Shown one piece after another: positions 9,914 to 22,600 of a stretch of 64,000 nt of DNA; the stretch's first letter is position 1; the number at the start of each line of letters is the position of its first letter. The stretch covers positions 1 through 64,000 of the forward strand of contig JAUCBJ010007162.1 in NCBI GenBank assembly GCA_032718475.1, given 5' to 3'. This stretch comes from Nemertoderma westbladi (Eukaryota > Xenacoelomorpha > Nemertodermatida > Nemertodermatidae). Both the position numbers and the translations under genes were made by a program. The notes below the pieces were generated by a model. The model did not search any database. It was not told where the DNA came from and worked only from the letters and a program-made list of their open reading frames with translations.

Positions 9914-11798
9914 AAACTTAAGTGCCCCCTTTGTAAAATAGACGCACACCCACTTGGGAAATGCAACACCTTCTTAAAAAAGACACTAAAGGAGACGAAA
10001 GAAGGTTTTGGACTTGTCGACATGCTTCTTGTGTCTTAGACCGGAACATTTGCGACGTAAGTGTAGACTAATGAACGTAAAAACGTGTCCGGTGTGTCAG
10101 GGCTCCCATCACCCTTTGCTACACCTAGACCAGACCCCGAAGGAAGAGCTAGACCAACATGTACACTTCACCGATTGTGAGACAGACTCTTCCGATGAAG
10201 GACCGGATGCATTCTACCCTGGAGAGTTTACTGACGACAATGAATGCTGTAACCATGTCAGTGTGTATGAAGCCTTAACCTATGAGGAACCCGCATTGGA
10301 AGATTGTTTCAAATTGGAGAACAATCCCAGCACCCAGTCATTTCAGGATGTCAGAGTCAGAGAGTTTCCGGTTCTCCAAGTCCGGCTCCACATGGGAAGT
10401 AGTAGCGTTGTGGTAAATGCCTTAATGGACACCGGAAGTATGGGCACCTTTATAGACACAGAATTAGCAGAATCCTTGTTCACCAGGGAACAGGGCCACG
10501 CCATGAAATTGACATTATCTGGGATAATGAAATGTTGGCAATCCACAATTGAGACCAAGTATTATAAAGTATCACTGTCCACCCTGCAAGATACCAGTGG
10601 CCGGGACAGGGTCTCTAACATCAAGATGGTCGTCATCCGGAATTTTGCCAAAATTCAGGCTCAGTCCTACGACTGGGATGATGACGCCCTTGTACGTAAT
10701 CATAACATTCCCTGTTTCACCCCAGACTACCCAGGCGTACAGATGTTGATAGGCCAAAATGTACCCGAGGCCTTAGAAGTTCTGGAGAAACGACCCAGAC
10801 ATCCAGAACCAATGTCAGCCTACGCATGTCGGACGAGAGTGGGATGGTTCTGTACCGGGCCTTTCCGGAAAACTCTATTGGAGCAAAAGGGACTGACAAA
10901 TACAGACACCGTTACTTGTAATTTAGTGACCCACCTTTGCAATGAGACCATAGAGACAGAAGAGGACGTCTTGACTACCCCTGACCAAACAGACAGTGAT
11001 AGTGACGCACCCCTGTCCTCTGACCAAGACTGTTCCCTAACTAGGTCCAGTGAACCCGACATTGTACCTCCGATGACTAAGCTAGCATTAGATACATCAC
11101 CCGACTTACGACTGCATCGGACGGCTGATGACCATAGGGATGAATTTTCACCTCTGGTCATAAATAATATCAAATGGGATATTTACATAAACGACAACCC
11201 GATATCAGCCCTGATCGTAACAGAAGCCATCGACATTGTTCAAGGGACAGTAAACTGCCTGAAACTTGGAGGATTTTGCCTAACAAAATTCACGAGTAAT
11301 TCCCGTGAGTTTTTAAAGGCCATACCCCCCGCCGAGCGTGGCGATACCCAACTGGACTTGAGTAAGGACGGTCTACCAGAGACGAAGCCATTAAGTCTTC
11401 GTTGGCTTACAGAAAGTAACATTGTGGTATTTAAAGTGAAATTGAGAAAGGGCGGTACCCAAACCAAACATTGCCTAGGCATACTCAGCGCTTATTTCGA
11501 CCCCCTAGGATTCAGCAACCCAGTTATATTGTGGGCTCGAGACCTTGTTCCACGTATGTGGAAGGAGAATGATAGTAGAAACATGCGTCAGCGTGGATGG
11601 CCTGGTAAGATCAGAGTAGATCAGAGTAGTACTGAGGGAAAAAGGCAAGCTAAACTTCGTCCCCCAGAGACTCAACCGTCCTATAGGCCGCCTCTGCCTG
11701 CTAGAAATGGCACGCGAAGAATCTGGCAACTACCTCAAGCAGGAAGTCAAGCCGACAGACTTGACATATTTTTTTTTTTTTTATTAGTTTTGGATTGA
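9914..11798 (+). pseudogene. BEL/Pao zinc knuckle, protease and distal RT/Pao region, element 1
   Basis: A first zinc knuckle (KCPLCKIDAHPLGKC, near 9920-9965) is one frame off the main 596-codon frame at 10008-11798. That frame carries CFLCLRPEHLRRKC and CPVCQGSHHPLLH knuckles, then a retropepsin domain whose catalytic motif is changed to MDTGSMGTFID (the Asp is kept). A GYFCTGP-like segment (GWFCTGPFRK) follows. The frame then jumps to the end of RT: YIND stands where YVDD is expected, followed by LGGFCLTKFTSNS and FDPLGFSNPVILWARDLVPRMW of the Pao region. The RT palm is deleted. The frame finally runs into a T-rich tract at 11768-11781. Confidence 0.88.
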
Positions 11799-13138
11799 GT
11801 GCACTGCATATCACACTCAAGCGTGGGAACGGGTTATGTTGCGTCATTAACCACTGACCCCATACGTTTTTAAAAATATGCCATATGATTCAGCTTGACA
11901 GGCTAACATAATTTCTACTTACATCGCTTCCGTCCCCAGATAACAATAGGACTATGGGATGTTTCATGATAAACTGTTTTATACACAGTGCATGAAACTT
12001 GATCTCAGTTCTAGAACATTCTAGAATACTATTAAGAAAAGTGGGATGTTCATGATAAGTCATTATACACACGACGCATGAAACCTGAACCCAACTCTTG
12101 ACAACATGTTGTGATAAGTCATTATTAAACATGACGCGCAGCCAACCAAAACCCTTAATAATTGTATGATGACGGTGATAATACAATTGAATGTGGAATC
12201 CATATCCTTTATTTCGGTTAAACCAAACTCTGGGTAAATTCTGGAAACGGCCCGCCACTTCTTGTATAACCCAAGTACATAAGGGAGTAACAAATAAAAT
12301 TATAATAAACTACACTAGTCATGATAAGTCATTATTAAACATGACGCATAACAATAACAAACCTTGGTCTTGCTGTATTATGACGGCCCAATAACACTTG
12401 AATACAGAGTCTTAATTACTACTCCCGCTTCTTGTCAATCGCCAGAGTAAAGTAAGAGATGTCAATTATTCGTTGGCTTGAAACTTCAAGAACCAACATA
12501 GGTTGATATTGATTAATACAATATCCATTCATATAAATCCGTTCAAGTCACTGTAATAATAAGCATTACGGGAACAGTCACGGTCCACTTAGTGGCTTTA
12601 GAACTTTTTAACAAAGTTCTAGAATTTTATCGTATATTTTTCCTAAAATTAATACCTTTAAATTTATTTAATAAGTATCCATGGAAATTTTAAATATCAT
12701 CATTCGGGAAAAAGTAGGTTTTGTAACGGACATTTGTGCATGTTGTGAAATTGGGTGTGTTAGTTTGTGTGATAGTACAAATAACAGCTATTCTCTGTGT
12801 GTTTACTCTAGCGAACCGAGACCCTATTGCAGACTAATCAGTCGTACTATAACAGTCAATACAACCCCCGGCGGACAGCCGTTGGAGAGACCAGTCTCGA
12901 GCTTCCCCTATGTGTTAGCCGCTTGTCTTCCACCCGTTCTTCCACATCTGTTGGCTTGGGAGTAGACATAGTGGCGCTGACGTGGCCAGGGGCGGCATGG
13001 GTCCTTGTCGGGCTGGGGATGGAGGGCGGCTCAGCATCGCCGGCCCTAAACAAACTCAAGTTATCATAACAATTATATCGACTCATTGGTTTGCTTTGTT
13101 GAATTATTAATATATTTATACATTGTTGATAACAATTA
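11799..13138. other. Non-coding spacer of element 1 with dispersed short repeats
   Basis: No gene is supported. Variants of tgataagtcattat followed by acatgacgc or cacgacgc recur near 12053, 12113 and 12321, about 60 and 208 bases apart, with partly similar flanks, so a degenerate repeat underlies this part. Short frames at 12681-13086 have no recognisable domain. The spacer is about as long as the one in the same place in element 2 (18202-19661). Confidence 0.5.
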
Positions 13139-14822
13139 TGGATATTTCTAATGACGACTCAATATATAATCTTGATACACAGCGATAACGACTCTCGGAG
13201 GAATATAACCGGAGTAGCAAAAACATTTATGGATAACCGTCGCCTCGTCCACTGGAACTTGGATGTAGCCCTCATTGAAGATGATTTCAGATATGTCGAA
13301 CAAACACAAATATACGTGACACGCCCAGTTATGAATTTATAAGAGTAGTGTGTGGAGAACCCGGTTCATTGGATACTTCATGGACACCAGTAGAACTGAC
13401 CACCGAAGTGGCTAATGCTGAATGGTTACATACAGTAAATGCTATTCACAGCTACGGTGTTATGATCTACGAAAATGAAGGCTCAATACCGGATCCTGAG
13501 CTCGGTTCAACTCGGTTGATTCATATCCGCGGCCTCATTGGAGCCACGCGCGTTTTTACGTGTACTTGTCACGGCACCAACAGCGTTTTCCCAGCCTTGA
13601 CCACCTATCAACGCCGTGCGAGACATCAACAATTTGTTAAAGCGGAGGCTTATGTCAATGACACGCACCGACACCCGGCCACGGGAATAGACGCAGCTTT
13701 ATTGACACAACCCGTACTGGACATTCTCTTAGACGAATCAGTTTATAAGCTCGGTTAAGCCATATATCGAGATTTGACAGACGATTTCCCTATCGCCCAT
13801 GATATACCATATCCCTTTGTTGACACCCAAGTCATCCTTCCTTGGGCGCAACCCCGTGGCTTCTTCCGGGATATGTATCGATGGAACACTAATGATACGT
13901 ATAGCAGAGTTGACCATACATCCTCTTGCCACATTGCGTTTCAAGAGTATGGTTGGACTTGGAACTTTAAGGAAACCGATCGCAAGACGTATTCCAAAGT
14001 TTATGGTGATTCATATTCGCCTTATTACTTTCAAGGACCACTCACCGCCCCTGGCGCTGTATATAGCTTTATGAGTGTCCCCTTGCGCCCCTCGCTAGCA
14101 ATGTACCTCATATTCGAGAACCAAGCATTATTAAGATGGCTTGCAGATGTCTGTAGCTGCGTGCTGAGACGCACCCATTGCTGTTGGGAACCCAACTCGC
14201 CAAACTCGATGAACTTGGTAAATTCCTGAACTTCAAATGCTTTTGGCGTTTCTTAACCCCCTTCGCCAACATTGACAGTCAGTTCCGTGTGAAATCACTG
14301 TCTCAGCAAGAGCTACATCGCTCCGCAGCGGATGAGCTAGCCAGCGGTGGCTTTGCTATATTCCGAGACGTATGTATTTCCAATCTCCATCAATCAGTGA
14401 TCGAGAAACCCATTATCAAACCTGGTTTCTCGGTTGGACAAATACAGACTGACGTTATGGACGCCCCCGACCAATAGGAGGAACCAATCCACCTAGAAGC
14501 GACCTCAGTAGCCGCCTCTGTCATGCTTATCCGATTTGGTGTCGTAATCCAAACCATCGCCTCCGGACCAGTGCAGGCTGCTGTGTGGAAGCGCTTAGCT
14601 GTTCCTCTGGTATTAGAGATCCGTCAACTGGCTGTCGACTCGGGCGCAACGAGACCCATTGAGTTCCTATCCTTGCCTAGTACCTCCACCGGGACATATG
14701 GCAACTGTCCGACTTCACTGACACCAGACACGGTAGATATCCACCCTGGTCCCAACGAGATGCTTTCAAGCAATGACGAGATGTTACCCAGGCCTCAAAT
14801 GCCTGCGAGGAAGAGGAAATGA
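13139..14822 (+). pseudogene. Broken unknown ORF in the 3' part of element 1
   Basis: Several plus-strand pieces look like one former ORF of roughly 560 codons. A short start (13139, MDISNDDSIY) shifts to 13151-13339. A long frame follows at 13348-14229, interrupted only by a TAA at 13757, and then a third frame at 14178-14822 has one stop at 14475. The middle part is rich in aromatic and beta-prone segments (GWTWNFKETD, YYFQGPLTAPGAVYSF) and has a TCTCHGTNS segment; the end is short and basic (MPARKRK). I do not recognise the family. Its position, after a 1.3-kb spacer behind the gag-pol remains, mirrors the unknown ORF of element 2, but I see no residue-level similarity between the two. Confidence 0.6.
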
Positions 14823-14950
14823 CTATTTATGCGAAGTACACCTAATGCATACCAAGCGGAAGCGATAATATAAGATTACTACCAGTTAGCCTGTCAATCT
14901 TTATAAAATCACTGTACTCGTTCGTCAACCGTTAAGTATGTTATAAAACT

Positions 14951-14955
14951 ATCAT
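14951..14955. repeat. Target-site duplication of element 2 (left copy)
   Basis: The five bases atcat directly precede the TG of the left LTR and are repeated directly after the CA of the right LTR at 27967-27971. Five-base duplications are usual for BEL/Pao integration. Confidence 0.9.
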
Positions 14956-16222
14956 TGTTCGCGCTTTCGAAGACCTTTAGCAGTTTAACCTGCCAAAATT
15001 TATATGTCTTTTCGTTAATTAAAACCACTTTAGCATACGACAATAATTTATGCTAATACGCAAAACATTAGCCGAAGTCAGCCCATGCGCGATCATTCAC
15101 CCGATGGATCTACACCCGGGAGACTGAATTCGGATGCTTGAATTGTATTATTACAGTGTAAGGTTGCAGTGTATACCTAATGTATTATTCGATAGATCGT
15201 TAATAATTAATCTCTGACAGATATTATTGGCTTTCGGGAAATATTAACAGTTCCTTTAGGACGTGGCGCTTTATCTATTTAAACAGAACTAAGACTTATA
15301 CTAAACGCAACGATACTGCTTATGATTAAAGTATAAAACGTATTCTTTAGGAAATACTTTGTTACCAATCACAATCATACACACTATTCTGCCGACAGTC
15401 AGTACATTTGATCACACATAAAGAGAGCAGTAATTGACTCACGTAGGGTCTGCTAAATAACATTGGATTCAATACACACCACATTAATATAAATCGCAAT
15501 TGTTATATATAGCCGGTCTCTCTAACCTGTAGTGTTATCAAGAAAATTGGGAATTGGGTGATTTATCCGTATTATCCAAATAGCAATATTTCCATCAACA
15601 AATATTTACAATTAATAACTGACGGTAAAATAACAGTACAAACAATATGATTAATGAGTTAGGTTAGATGATTGATTTAAGTCAGATTTGATGAGTATGT
15701 TAATTAAGATTGATCAATTAGGTAACAGTTTATACTTTCGATAATTCAAGCAGTTTACGGTACAGCAGTATCTATCCAAAAATGCCGGTGTTTCTGGCTT
15801 AGACAGCAATAACAACAAAGTAACAAGAAAAAACAGTAAGACTGAACACTCTCCTTATGATCGGCAGAAAAGCTACACGTCGACAGGAAAAACCGCCCTG
15901 ATTGGCCCAAGCCAAACAAAGAACCACGCGTCCAATGGCTGTTTCCATGTCAGCAACCAGCTGCTAGATGTCGTAATATGAATCATCACGGCTAAGCTGT
16001 GAAAGGTGGTTGGTGCATTACAAGTTTTTTTGTCTTACCATGTCCGCTAAAACACGTATATAGCAGAATGATTTTTATGTCCGTTAAAACACCTGTAAAG
16101 GTACCTTGCGGGCGAGGGGAATATATATACAGTTAGAAAACCCTTTTTAGAGTATTCCAGCGCCTGGGGGGGAACTGGCCAGCATAGGCAAACGTATCAG
16201 TTATCCCACAAAAGCTTTTACA
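14956..16222 (-). repeat. 3' LTR of element 2
   Basis: This is 1,267 bp with the plus-strand text starting TGTTCGCGC and ending TTTTACA. Compared with 26700-27966 I noticed two substitutions: c/t in gatctacacc(c/t)ggg and c/t in gaacca(c/t)gcg. Ends are of the TG...CA type in both orientations. Confidence 0.95.
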
Positions 16223-16240
16223 CCGCTCCCAGAAAATGGG
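16223..16240 (-). promoter_or_regulatory. Candidate polypurine tract of element 2
   Basis: On the minus strand, ctgggagcgg immediately precedes the 3' LTR. A purine-rich stretch at this place is where plus-strand DNA synthesis is primed in LTR retrotransposons. It is short and interrupted by one C, so the call rests mainly on position. Confidence 0.45.
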
Positions 16241-16248
16241 ATTTAAGT

Positions 16249-18201
16249 CTATAAAATATACAAAATCACAGTTTCTAAAATATAAAAATACTCTAAACAG
16301 TTAGTCTTTCTTGCGCGGACGGCGTTTACGCAGTTTTTTAAAGCTAGCAAGAGTCCTTTTCTCTTTGGGGCGAGCCACTTTACGAGGAGGGCTATAACTC
16401 CTGGGTGAAGGGTGCAATATGATTGCATCAGAAGGTATGGGATTGCGATCTGTATATCCGGTTTTACCATATAATATTGAGTCAGATTAACATAATAAGA
16501 GTGATCTTTAATTCCATAAAAAGAGTTCTGTAAAGGTCTAGCGCGTATGTTGACCTCGTGTACCATACGACGGACAAGATCCGCTCGATTGTCCGGAGGT
16601 TCAACGAGTATACCGTCAACTCGAGCGGCCTCGATTGGCGGACGCTGTAACATAGGAGCGTCAGCGATAAGATTTTGCGATCTTATGCTGATATCAACCG
16701 GTTGGGGTTGTATCTTTGCGAAAAGTTTATCTCCGAAATGCGGAACCATCGAGGGATGACGGACGGTTTTAGAGTAGAGATCGGTTATGAGTATCTGAGT
16801 TTCGGGTTGGGCTAAAGCGGCTTCTTCCCTCTCATCCATTTCCGTATGCCTCTCCTCCAGTTGATTCTCCTCCGCTTGTTTCTGCAAGCGTTCTTCCAGA
16901 AACTCCTGTAGAGAATACGTACGTCCAAGCTCGATGTCCTCTTCGAGGTTTTGGATTTCTCTATCAAACTGCGGCAAGGCTAGCTCTTTTACCGATTGGA
17001 CCTGCTGCTGTAATTTACGTTTCTCTAGAAAATCCTGGGTTCCCTTTCCGATTTTCTGTCGGATGGCGTCTAGAGCGTTTCTAATGACACTCTCCTCGAC
17101 TTCCGTGGCAGGTTGTATCGGCGTTAATCCTGGCCGGTTGTAAGGATTAAAAGGCGAGGTTAGATGTCCGCGTCCCAATCCGGTTAAATAGGATGGTCGA
17201 ATATCTAACGAACCTACCGCCGGAGCACCACCGATTAGCTGCTCGGGTAACACCAAATCCTTGAACAGTGAGTATAATTCGGGAGGATCTGTGATACTGT
17301 TAGGATCAAGAGTTTGAGGTCTCACGGGGAAATGGGGAGGTCTGACCGAGTATTCCGGAACTCTGATCATGGGTTTATTTAGCGATCGTTTTAAACGGGC
17401 GATCGCAGGGGATACGTCGAACAGGTTTCGCTCGAAACTCCCGTAAGTATAACGCGTAAAACTGTGTTTAGCACAACGTCTCCGCGGATGTTTATGTCTT
17501 TCCGTTTGCTGGTTAGGTCTAGGACATGAGTCACAATAATACCAAAGACGTACGTCCTGCAGAGGAAACGCGGGTGATCGTTCTCCAGTTTTGCAATACT
17601 CTTCCATTTGTTCAAAACTGTCCGGGACAACAGGTAGTGGACGATCTGCGGTAAGATACATCATGGTGAAATAGAGTCGTTTGAGTTCTACCATGGGATC
17701 GTGATGGATACCTTGAGGATATCGAGTCTCTAAGTTCTGTTGACTGGCAATATTGAGATAGGTTTCCCGCAAAAATTCCACGTAGTCGTTGAAGTTGATA
17801 CGCTTATCGGGTTCTTCAACGTTTTCTCTGTCGAGTAGGTTGCGGATAGAGTTCTCGTGTTCTATTCTCAGTTTATCATTACGATTCCTCTGAGTATGAT
17901 ATTGGAATAAAACCATTTCTCTTTCGGTTTCTACATCATCGGTATCATGTAAATCGGTAGGATGACCGGTAGTTAAGAAGTCCATATACGTACCATTACG
18001 ATTCGTATAGCGAGCGGTGAATTTTCTATAGTCCGCTTCGCGCGTAAGTTGTTCCTGGGACATCGGCGGTTCGATATAACGACCATCGTCCTCCGTAATA
18101 GTCGGATCAGCTTCACAGCGTATCAAGCTATCCACAAACGCTTGTAAAGGTAGAGTATATCGTTCTCTAATACCAAGGTCATCTTCGATCAATTCCGTCA
18201 T
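16249..18201 (-). CDS. Unknown 650-codon ORF in the env position of element 2
   Basis: The ORF lies between the gag-protease ORF and the 3' LTR, where some LTR elements carry env or accessory genes. I do not recognise the family. There is no signal peptide or clear membrane span, so it does not look like an envelope protein. Residues about 225-255 hold C-x2-C...C-x2-H (YYCDSC ... RRRCAKH), a possible zinc-binding site in a basic context. Residues about 385-490 are strongly charged and helical, probably coiled coil. Near 16455 the protein-like reading moves to another frame, which continues with a Lys/Arg-rich end (KKLRKRRPRKK) and stops at 16301; the listed frame's last 55 residues are therefore probably out of frame. 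By eye the coding sequence is richer in CpG than its surroundings. A nucleic-acid-binding role is possible but unproven. Confidence 0.75.
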   Translation of the reverse strand: MTELIEDDLGIRERYTLPLQAFVDSLIRCEADPTITEDDGRYIEPPMSQEQLTREADYRKFTARYTNRNGTYMDFLTTGHPTDLHDTDDVETEREMVLFQYHTQRNRNDKLRIEHENSIRNLLDRENVEEPDKRINFNDYVEFLRETYLNIASQQNLETRYPQGIHHDPMVELKRLYFTMMYLTADRPLPVVPDSFEQMEEYCKTGERSPAFPLQDVRLWYYCDSCPRPNQQTERHKHPRRRCAKHSFTRYTYGSFERNLFDVSPAIARLKRSLNKPMIRVPEYSVRPPHFPVRPQTLDPNSITDPPELYSLFKDLVLPEQLIGGAPAVGSLDIRPSYLTGLGRGHLTSPFNPYNRPGLTPIQPATEVEESVIRNALDAIRQKIGKGTQDFLEKRKLQQQVQSVKELALPQFDREIQNLEEDIELGRTYSLQEFLEERLQKQAEENQLEERHTEMDEREEAALAQPETQILITDLYSKTVRHPSMVPHFGDKLFAKIQPQPVDISIRSQNLIADAPMLQRPPIEAARVDGILVEPPDNRADLVRRMVHEVNIRARPLQNSFYGIKDHSYYVNLTQYYMVKPDIQIAIPYLLMQSYCTLHPGVIALLVKWLAPKRKGLLLALKNCVNAVRARKTNCLEYFYILETVILYIL

Positions 18202-19661
18202 ATCCGCTATCTGAGTTTATTAATATCAATATAAGTTAATATTTTAGGCAAGCGGGCGTCGCTTCCTACTATGCTTTTTGCCCCCGGACAGTGGGTTTCT
18301 CAGCGCCGATGTACCGCTGTCGCAGTGTTTACGCCAACATGTAGCACAGCACGACAACGATAACCGGCACAAGTCCCACCACTGTCCGTCCCAAAGGCTT
18401 GAATCCACTTGAGGTTATCTCGGTAGAGTTAGGGCTATTTTACAATTGCGATTAGCTACTGTAAACACACTTTAGTAGTAACATTCACCTATAAACGCAC
18501 AAATTCCATACAATCATTACTTACTGCACACATGCATACCATTTGTCCGTTAGTCAGTGTCTTCCAGAATGTCACGTTATTACTATGTATCCTTGGATAC
18601 TAATAGTGCGCTATGTATACTCTTATGCTACGCAATGGGGCAAGCTTTTTATTGTTCTTTTAACTTGCTTCTAATTCTAGCGTGGGTGTTGCCATGGTGA
18701 CATTATGGAAAACTAGCGGTAGAATTAGGGCAATCCTCATGCATACAGATCTGGGATGTTATTTAATAGTAATTCTTTAATTGTCAATATCCTCTTTATG
18801 CATGATTTTATAAATTTTATCGGCTATTGACTATATGTTGGAGATTCTCACACTCTAGCACACTCAATATGAATCTCCGCTCCCATGATCTATTAATTAC
18901 TGGAATTTTGGGAATGTTATAAATTGCACAAAATGACAATTTATGAAATTCATTCGAATATGAATTTAAATTTATTCCCGTGAATTTTATTATTTGATAT
19001 TAAATTGACATAAATTTTATTCCAGAGCATATCTGGGAACTCAGGATCCTTAATTCTGTAAAAGTTGTCTTTTAAGAATATCGGTAGGTGCCACGATATC
19101 TTAATCGACTAGAATTACAGATGGTCAAAAGTTTAACAGATTTATTTGCGATTTACGCTACTGTTAGAGGGACATCACGCTACTATATGTATTATTTGTT
19201 ATAAGGTAGAAGAGCAATATCGCACGAAGCAATGTCAGTGTGAAGAGGCAAGTCGTTTCCAAGGTCTACCCAGAGCTTGGTTTAGCCGAGACACGAGGAT
19301 CTGAACTTTGCATTCCTAATACTCTGCCTATCAATAATACTTAAATATAGTAGTGGCTTTATTGTACTTTAAGAAGTACGGACATTTCATCTTACTATAG
19401 TCTCGCATTTATAATATAATACGGACAGTAAGGAAAGAGAAAATAATTACTTCTTGCCGTCGCACTAAATATATATTATAAGTAATTATGTACGTAATAA
19501 ACACTAATATATTGCACTAATTTACTAAATATTCTAAACTAACATTCTACTAAATAAAATTAAAGAAAACGATTATAATAAAATTACATAATAATACATA
19601 CATAAATATAAAATAAAAACAAATATAAAATGATATAGTCACACGCCCACTCCATATGTTA
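18202..19661. other. Non-coding spacer inside element 2
   Basis: There is no open frame of note between the two ORFs. The sequence is AT-rich, with a CpG-richer patch at 18240-18400 just upstream of the unknown ORF that could hold its promoter or a splice acceptor. I see no TATA box or clear splice site that decides between these. Confidence 0.5.
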
Positions 19662-22600
19662 TTACGTTATGGAGTCCCTAGATATTTGTCGGATTAGGGA
19701 AGTGGTCGTAGGAAGAGTATCTTGCCTTCCATAGTTTCCGGACAGTTTTCGGTCTCTTTCCAGTAAACATAAACGACTAGCTGGGCGATTGAGTGGTTGT
19801 GTTAGTTTCTCCGCTCCCTTGGCCTGTCTACTCTCCGCCGTGGTAAGATGAGGAGGCCATTCTTCTTCTTCTTTACTTAAGAAGTCGGATCCACCTAACC
19901 AGCCTGGAGTATCTATCAGTTCTTGAGGAGTTGCTCCTCTGGAAGCGATGTCGGCTGGATTAATCGTCCCAAGGCAATGTCTCCATTGATCTACATTGGA
20001 GTTAATATCGTCATTATCTGAGGAGTATGGTGTTCCCTCAGTTGGGTCGTCCACATCACTGCTCTCCACTTCCCCCTTTACTTGGTATACCTGTTGTTGA
20101 GGTAATCTCTCTTTGAGAGTTCTACGGGAAGGGCCAGTGAAGTACCAACCTACTCTAGTTCTTACCGCATAGGTTTGTAGTGGCTGTGGTTGAGCAGGCC
20201 GTTTCTCTAATGGCTCGAGCGCCTCATGCGCGTTTTGGCCGATGAGGATTTGCACTCCAGGATAATCGGTTTGGAATCGAGGTATCTCAAGATGTTGGAT
20301 GCTCTCGTCCTCGTCCCAGTTATAAGGTGCTACTTGGGTAGTAGCGAAGTTCTTTATTGCTACCATTTTTACTGACCTTATACTTTGTTCTCCTAATTTA
20401 TCCTGTGGGGTGGACAACGCACCTATATAGTAATCTGCCGTTAGGGTAGATTTCCAAACCTGTATAATTCCTGACATATTCAATTTAGTCCGGAACTTGG
20501 GTTGTCCAGCAAAGATATCTTCGGCTAGTTCTTGATCGATGAATGTTCCTGTGCTGCCGGAGTCAAGTAGGGCGTTCACTATGTAACTCTTGTTGAGACC
20601 ATGAACTCTCACTTGCACTACAGGAAATTCTCTTATTCCTATGTTGGAAGTTGGAACTTTCCAAGATGGTTGTTTGTCAAAAGGAGTTGGAGTAAACTCG
20701 TCAGTGTCCTTTTCATCCGTAAGTGCTCGATACACTGTGGTATTTATTAGATAACAGGATTCGTTGGCATCGGAGAATTCGTCTGTATAGAATCCTTCCC
20801 ACTCAGAACCTTGGTCAGTGTCGTTCACATCACTGAATTGGACATGTAGTTCGGGCTCACTTACCTGACTCGGGTTGTCTCGTTCGAACTCACTGTGTAA
20901 CAAGATGTGATGTTTCGCGCCACACTTTGCACACTTTACGTCGGAGTAACAGGTTCGCCGTTGGTGTCCTGATCTGAGGCAATTATAGCATAACCGCTTA
21001 TTCCACAGGACTGTACGTCTGTCTACAGGGGATTTCTTTAGAAATTCAGCACACGCACTCAAACGGTGGGGCCTGTCGCACAGCGCACATTTTGGTTTGA
21101 TGTTACTCACCTTAACTTGGTTAACGTTATGCACTCTCGTTCTTTCTTCGGGCTTTCTTCCGTGAATTCTCTTAGGAGACGTAGGAGGAGTTGTTGTTAC
21201 CTGTTCTCTCCTGTCACTGGTTCGAGACTTGTATTTACTTACGTCTTTATAGGTCTTGTTGTCATAGTAAGATTTTGCTGTGTCTTTCCCGCTGTCCTCT
21301 TCTTGAGAAGCTTGGCTCTCGCCGTCGTCAGTATAACACACTGGTATTATCCTTCTCCTAGAATCGGGTTTCTCACTTACCTTATTTTCCGATGTTTTCT
21401 CTCTGGCCTGCCTTATGAGTTGTAATTTTACTTCACTATCTAAGAAAGACATGAGATCAGCCATGGTAGGACTTCGTCGTTGTTGTTCATTCATGTACAA
21501 CACTTTCTTGTCCCAGCGTGTACATACTCCACCCTTTGGTAAAGTAGAGACTACGGCTCCAATAACCATGGAACTCTGGTATTCGTGCGACTTACCTAAC
21601 CAGTCCAGTTGTCTACAGATCTCTTGTATTTCATCGGAAAATTCTATAATCCCACTACTAAGGAAGTGTCGGGGGGCTACTAACTTTGTATACAAATACT
21701 TAGCTATGTTATCCTTGTTACCATACCTGATGTTTAATGTATCCCAAACTTGTCTTAATCCATCTGGATGTCCAATAAACTTTAACGCCATTAACTTGGG
21801 AGGTCCTTCCAAGCACTTGATGAGGAATCTAAGTTTCTCTCCGTTAGATAGTACAGAGTTCTGTATGCTATCTTTGTAATATTCGTTGAAAGGTAACCAT
21901 TTCATCTCATCTCCATTGAATTTGATGATCTCTCCCACTTTGACCGCTTGGCGGGCTTCGGTTCTAGCCATCTGACGCGTAAAGCTTTCTTGGGCCATCG
22001 TGTTATTTAATATCGAATTATCGGTATACAAATTTCTCGGATCATTATCAGGTCTATAGGGAATATCATTAATAACAGGTCTATAATCACCCTTAATAGG
22101 GTTTGCTATAGGAGTTTCAACTTCACTAGCAGTATATATGCGTGTAGGCTCCACACCTTGCGCATGTGATACTTCAGACCTAACGGGTTGACTCAATGTT
22201 ACCAGGGGCATTGGTATGCCTTTTTGTATATTGACTAATTTGTCGCGTTCTAGCGCGATACTTTGCTGCACTTCTTGCAACTCTGCTCTACTTTCCCTCA
22301 CCGTTCCCTTAAGTTGGTGGACAGTCTCCTGCATCTGTCCTAGCAGAAGATTCATCCCCCGCCGTCCCTCTTCCACCCACTCAACCGCTGAAGCGGGAGT
22401 CGCCAACATAGTAGCGGGCTGACGCGGGACGACGGGAGACAAATTATTGATTTCTCTCTCTGCTATCTGGACAGGGGTGTTTGCATGGGCTGTTCCACCG
22501 GGTACAGGCAGTGTAGTGCTATGTAAAGGGAATTTAGAGTTAAGCTCTGGAAGTGTAGGGGTCTCTAGCACAGAAGTGACTTTGGGAATTACAGGCCTAA

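Larger units (their letters stand above)
8598..14955 (+). mobile_element. Element 1: decayed BEL/Pao LTR retrotransposon relic
   Basis: Plus-strand remnants occur in BEL/Pao order: a DUF1759-like gag core (9041-9652), paired zinc knuckles and an aspartic protease (9914-10.9 kb), the distal end of RT joined to the Pao-type region (11.16-11.56 kb), then a non-coding spacer and a broken unknown ORF (13139-14822). Many frameshifts and a large deletion in RT make it dead. No LTR pair was found. Its right part is interrupted by element 2, whose target duplication shows that 14955 was once contiguous with 27967 onward. The left limit is unclear because the hexanucleotide array runs directly into gag. 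Confidence 0.75.
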
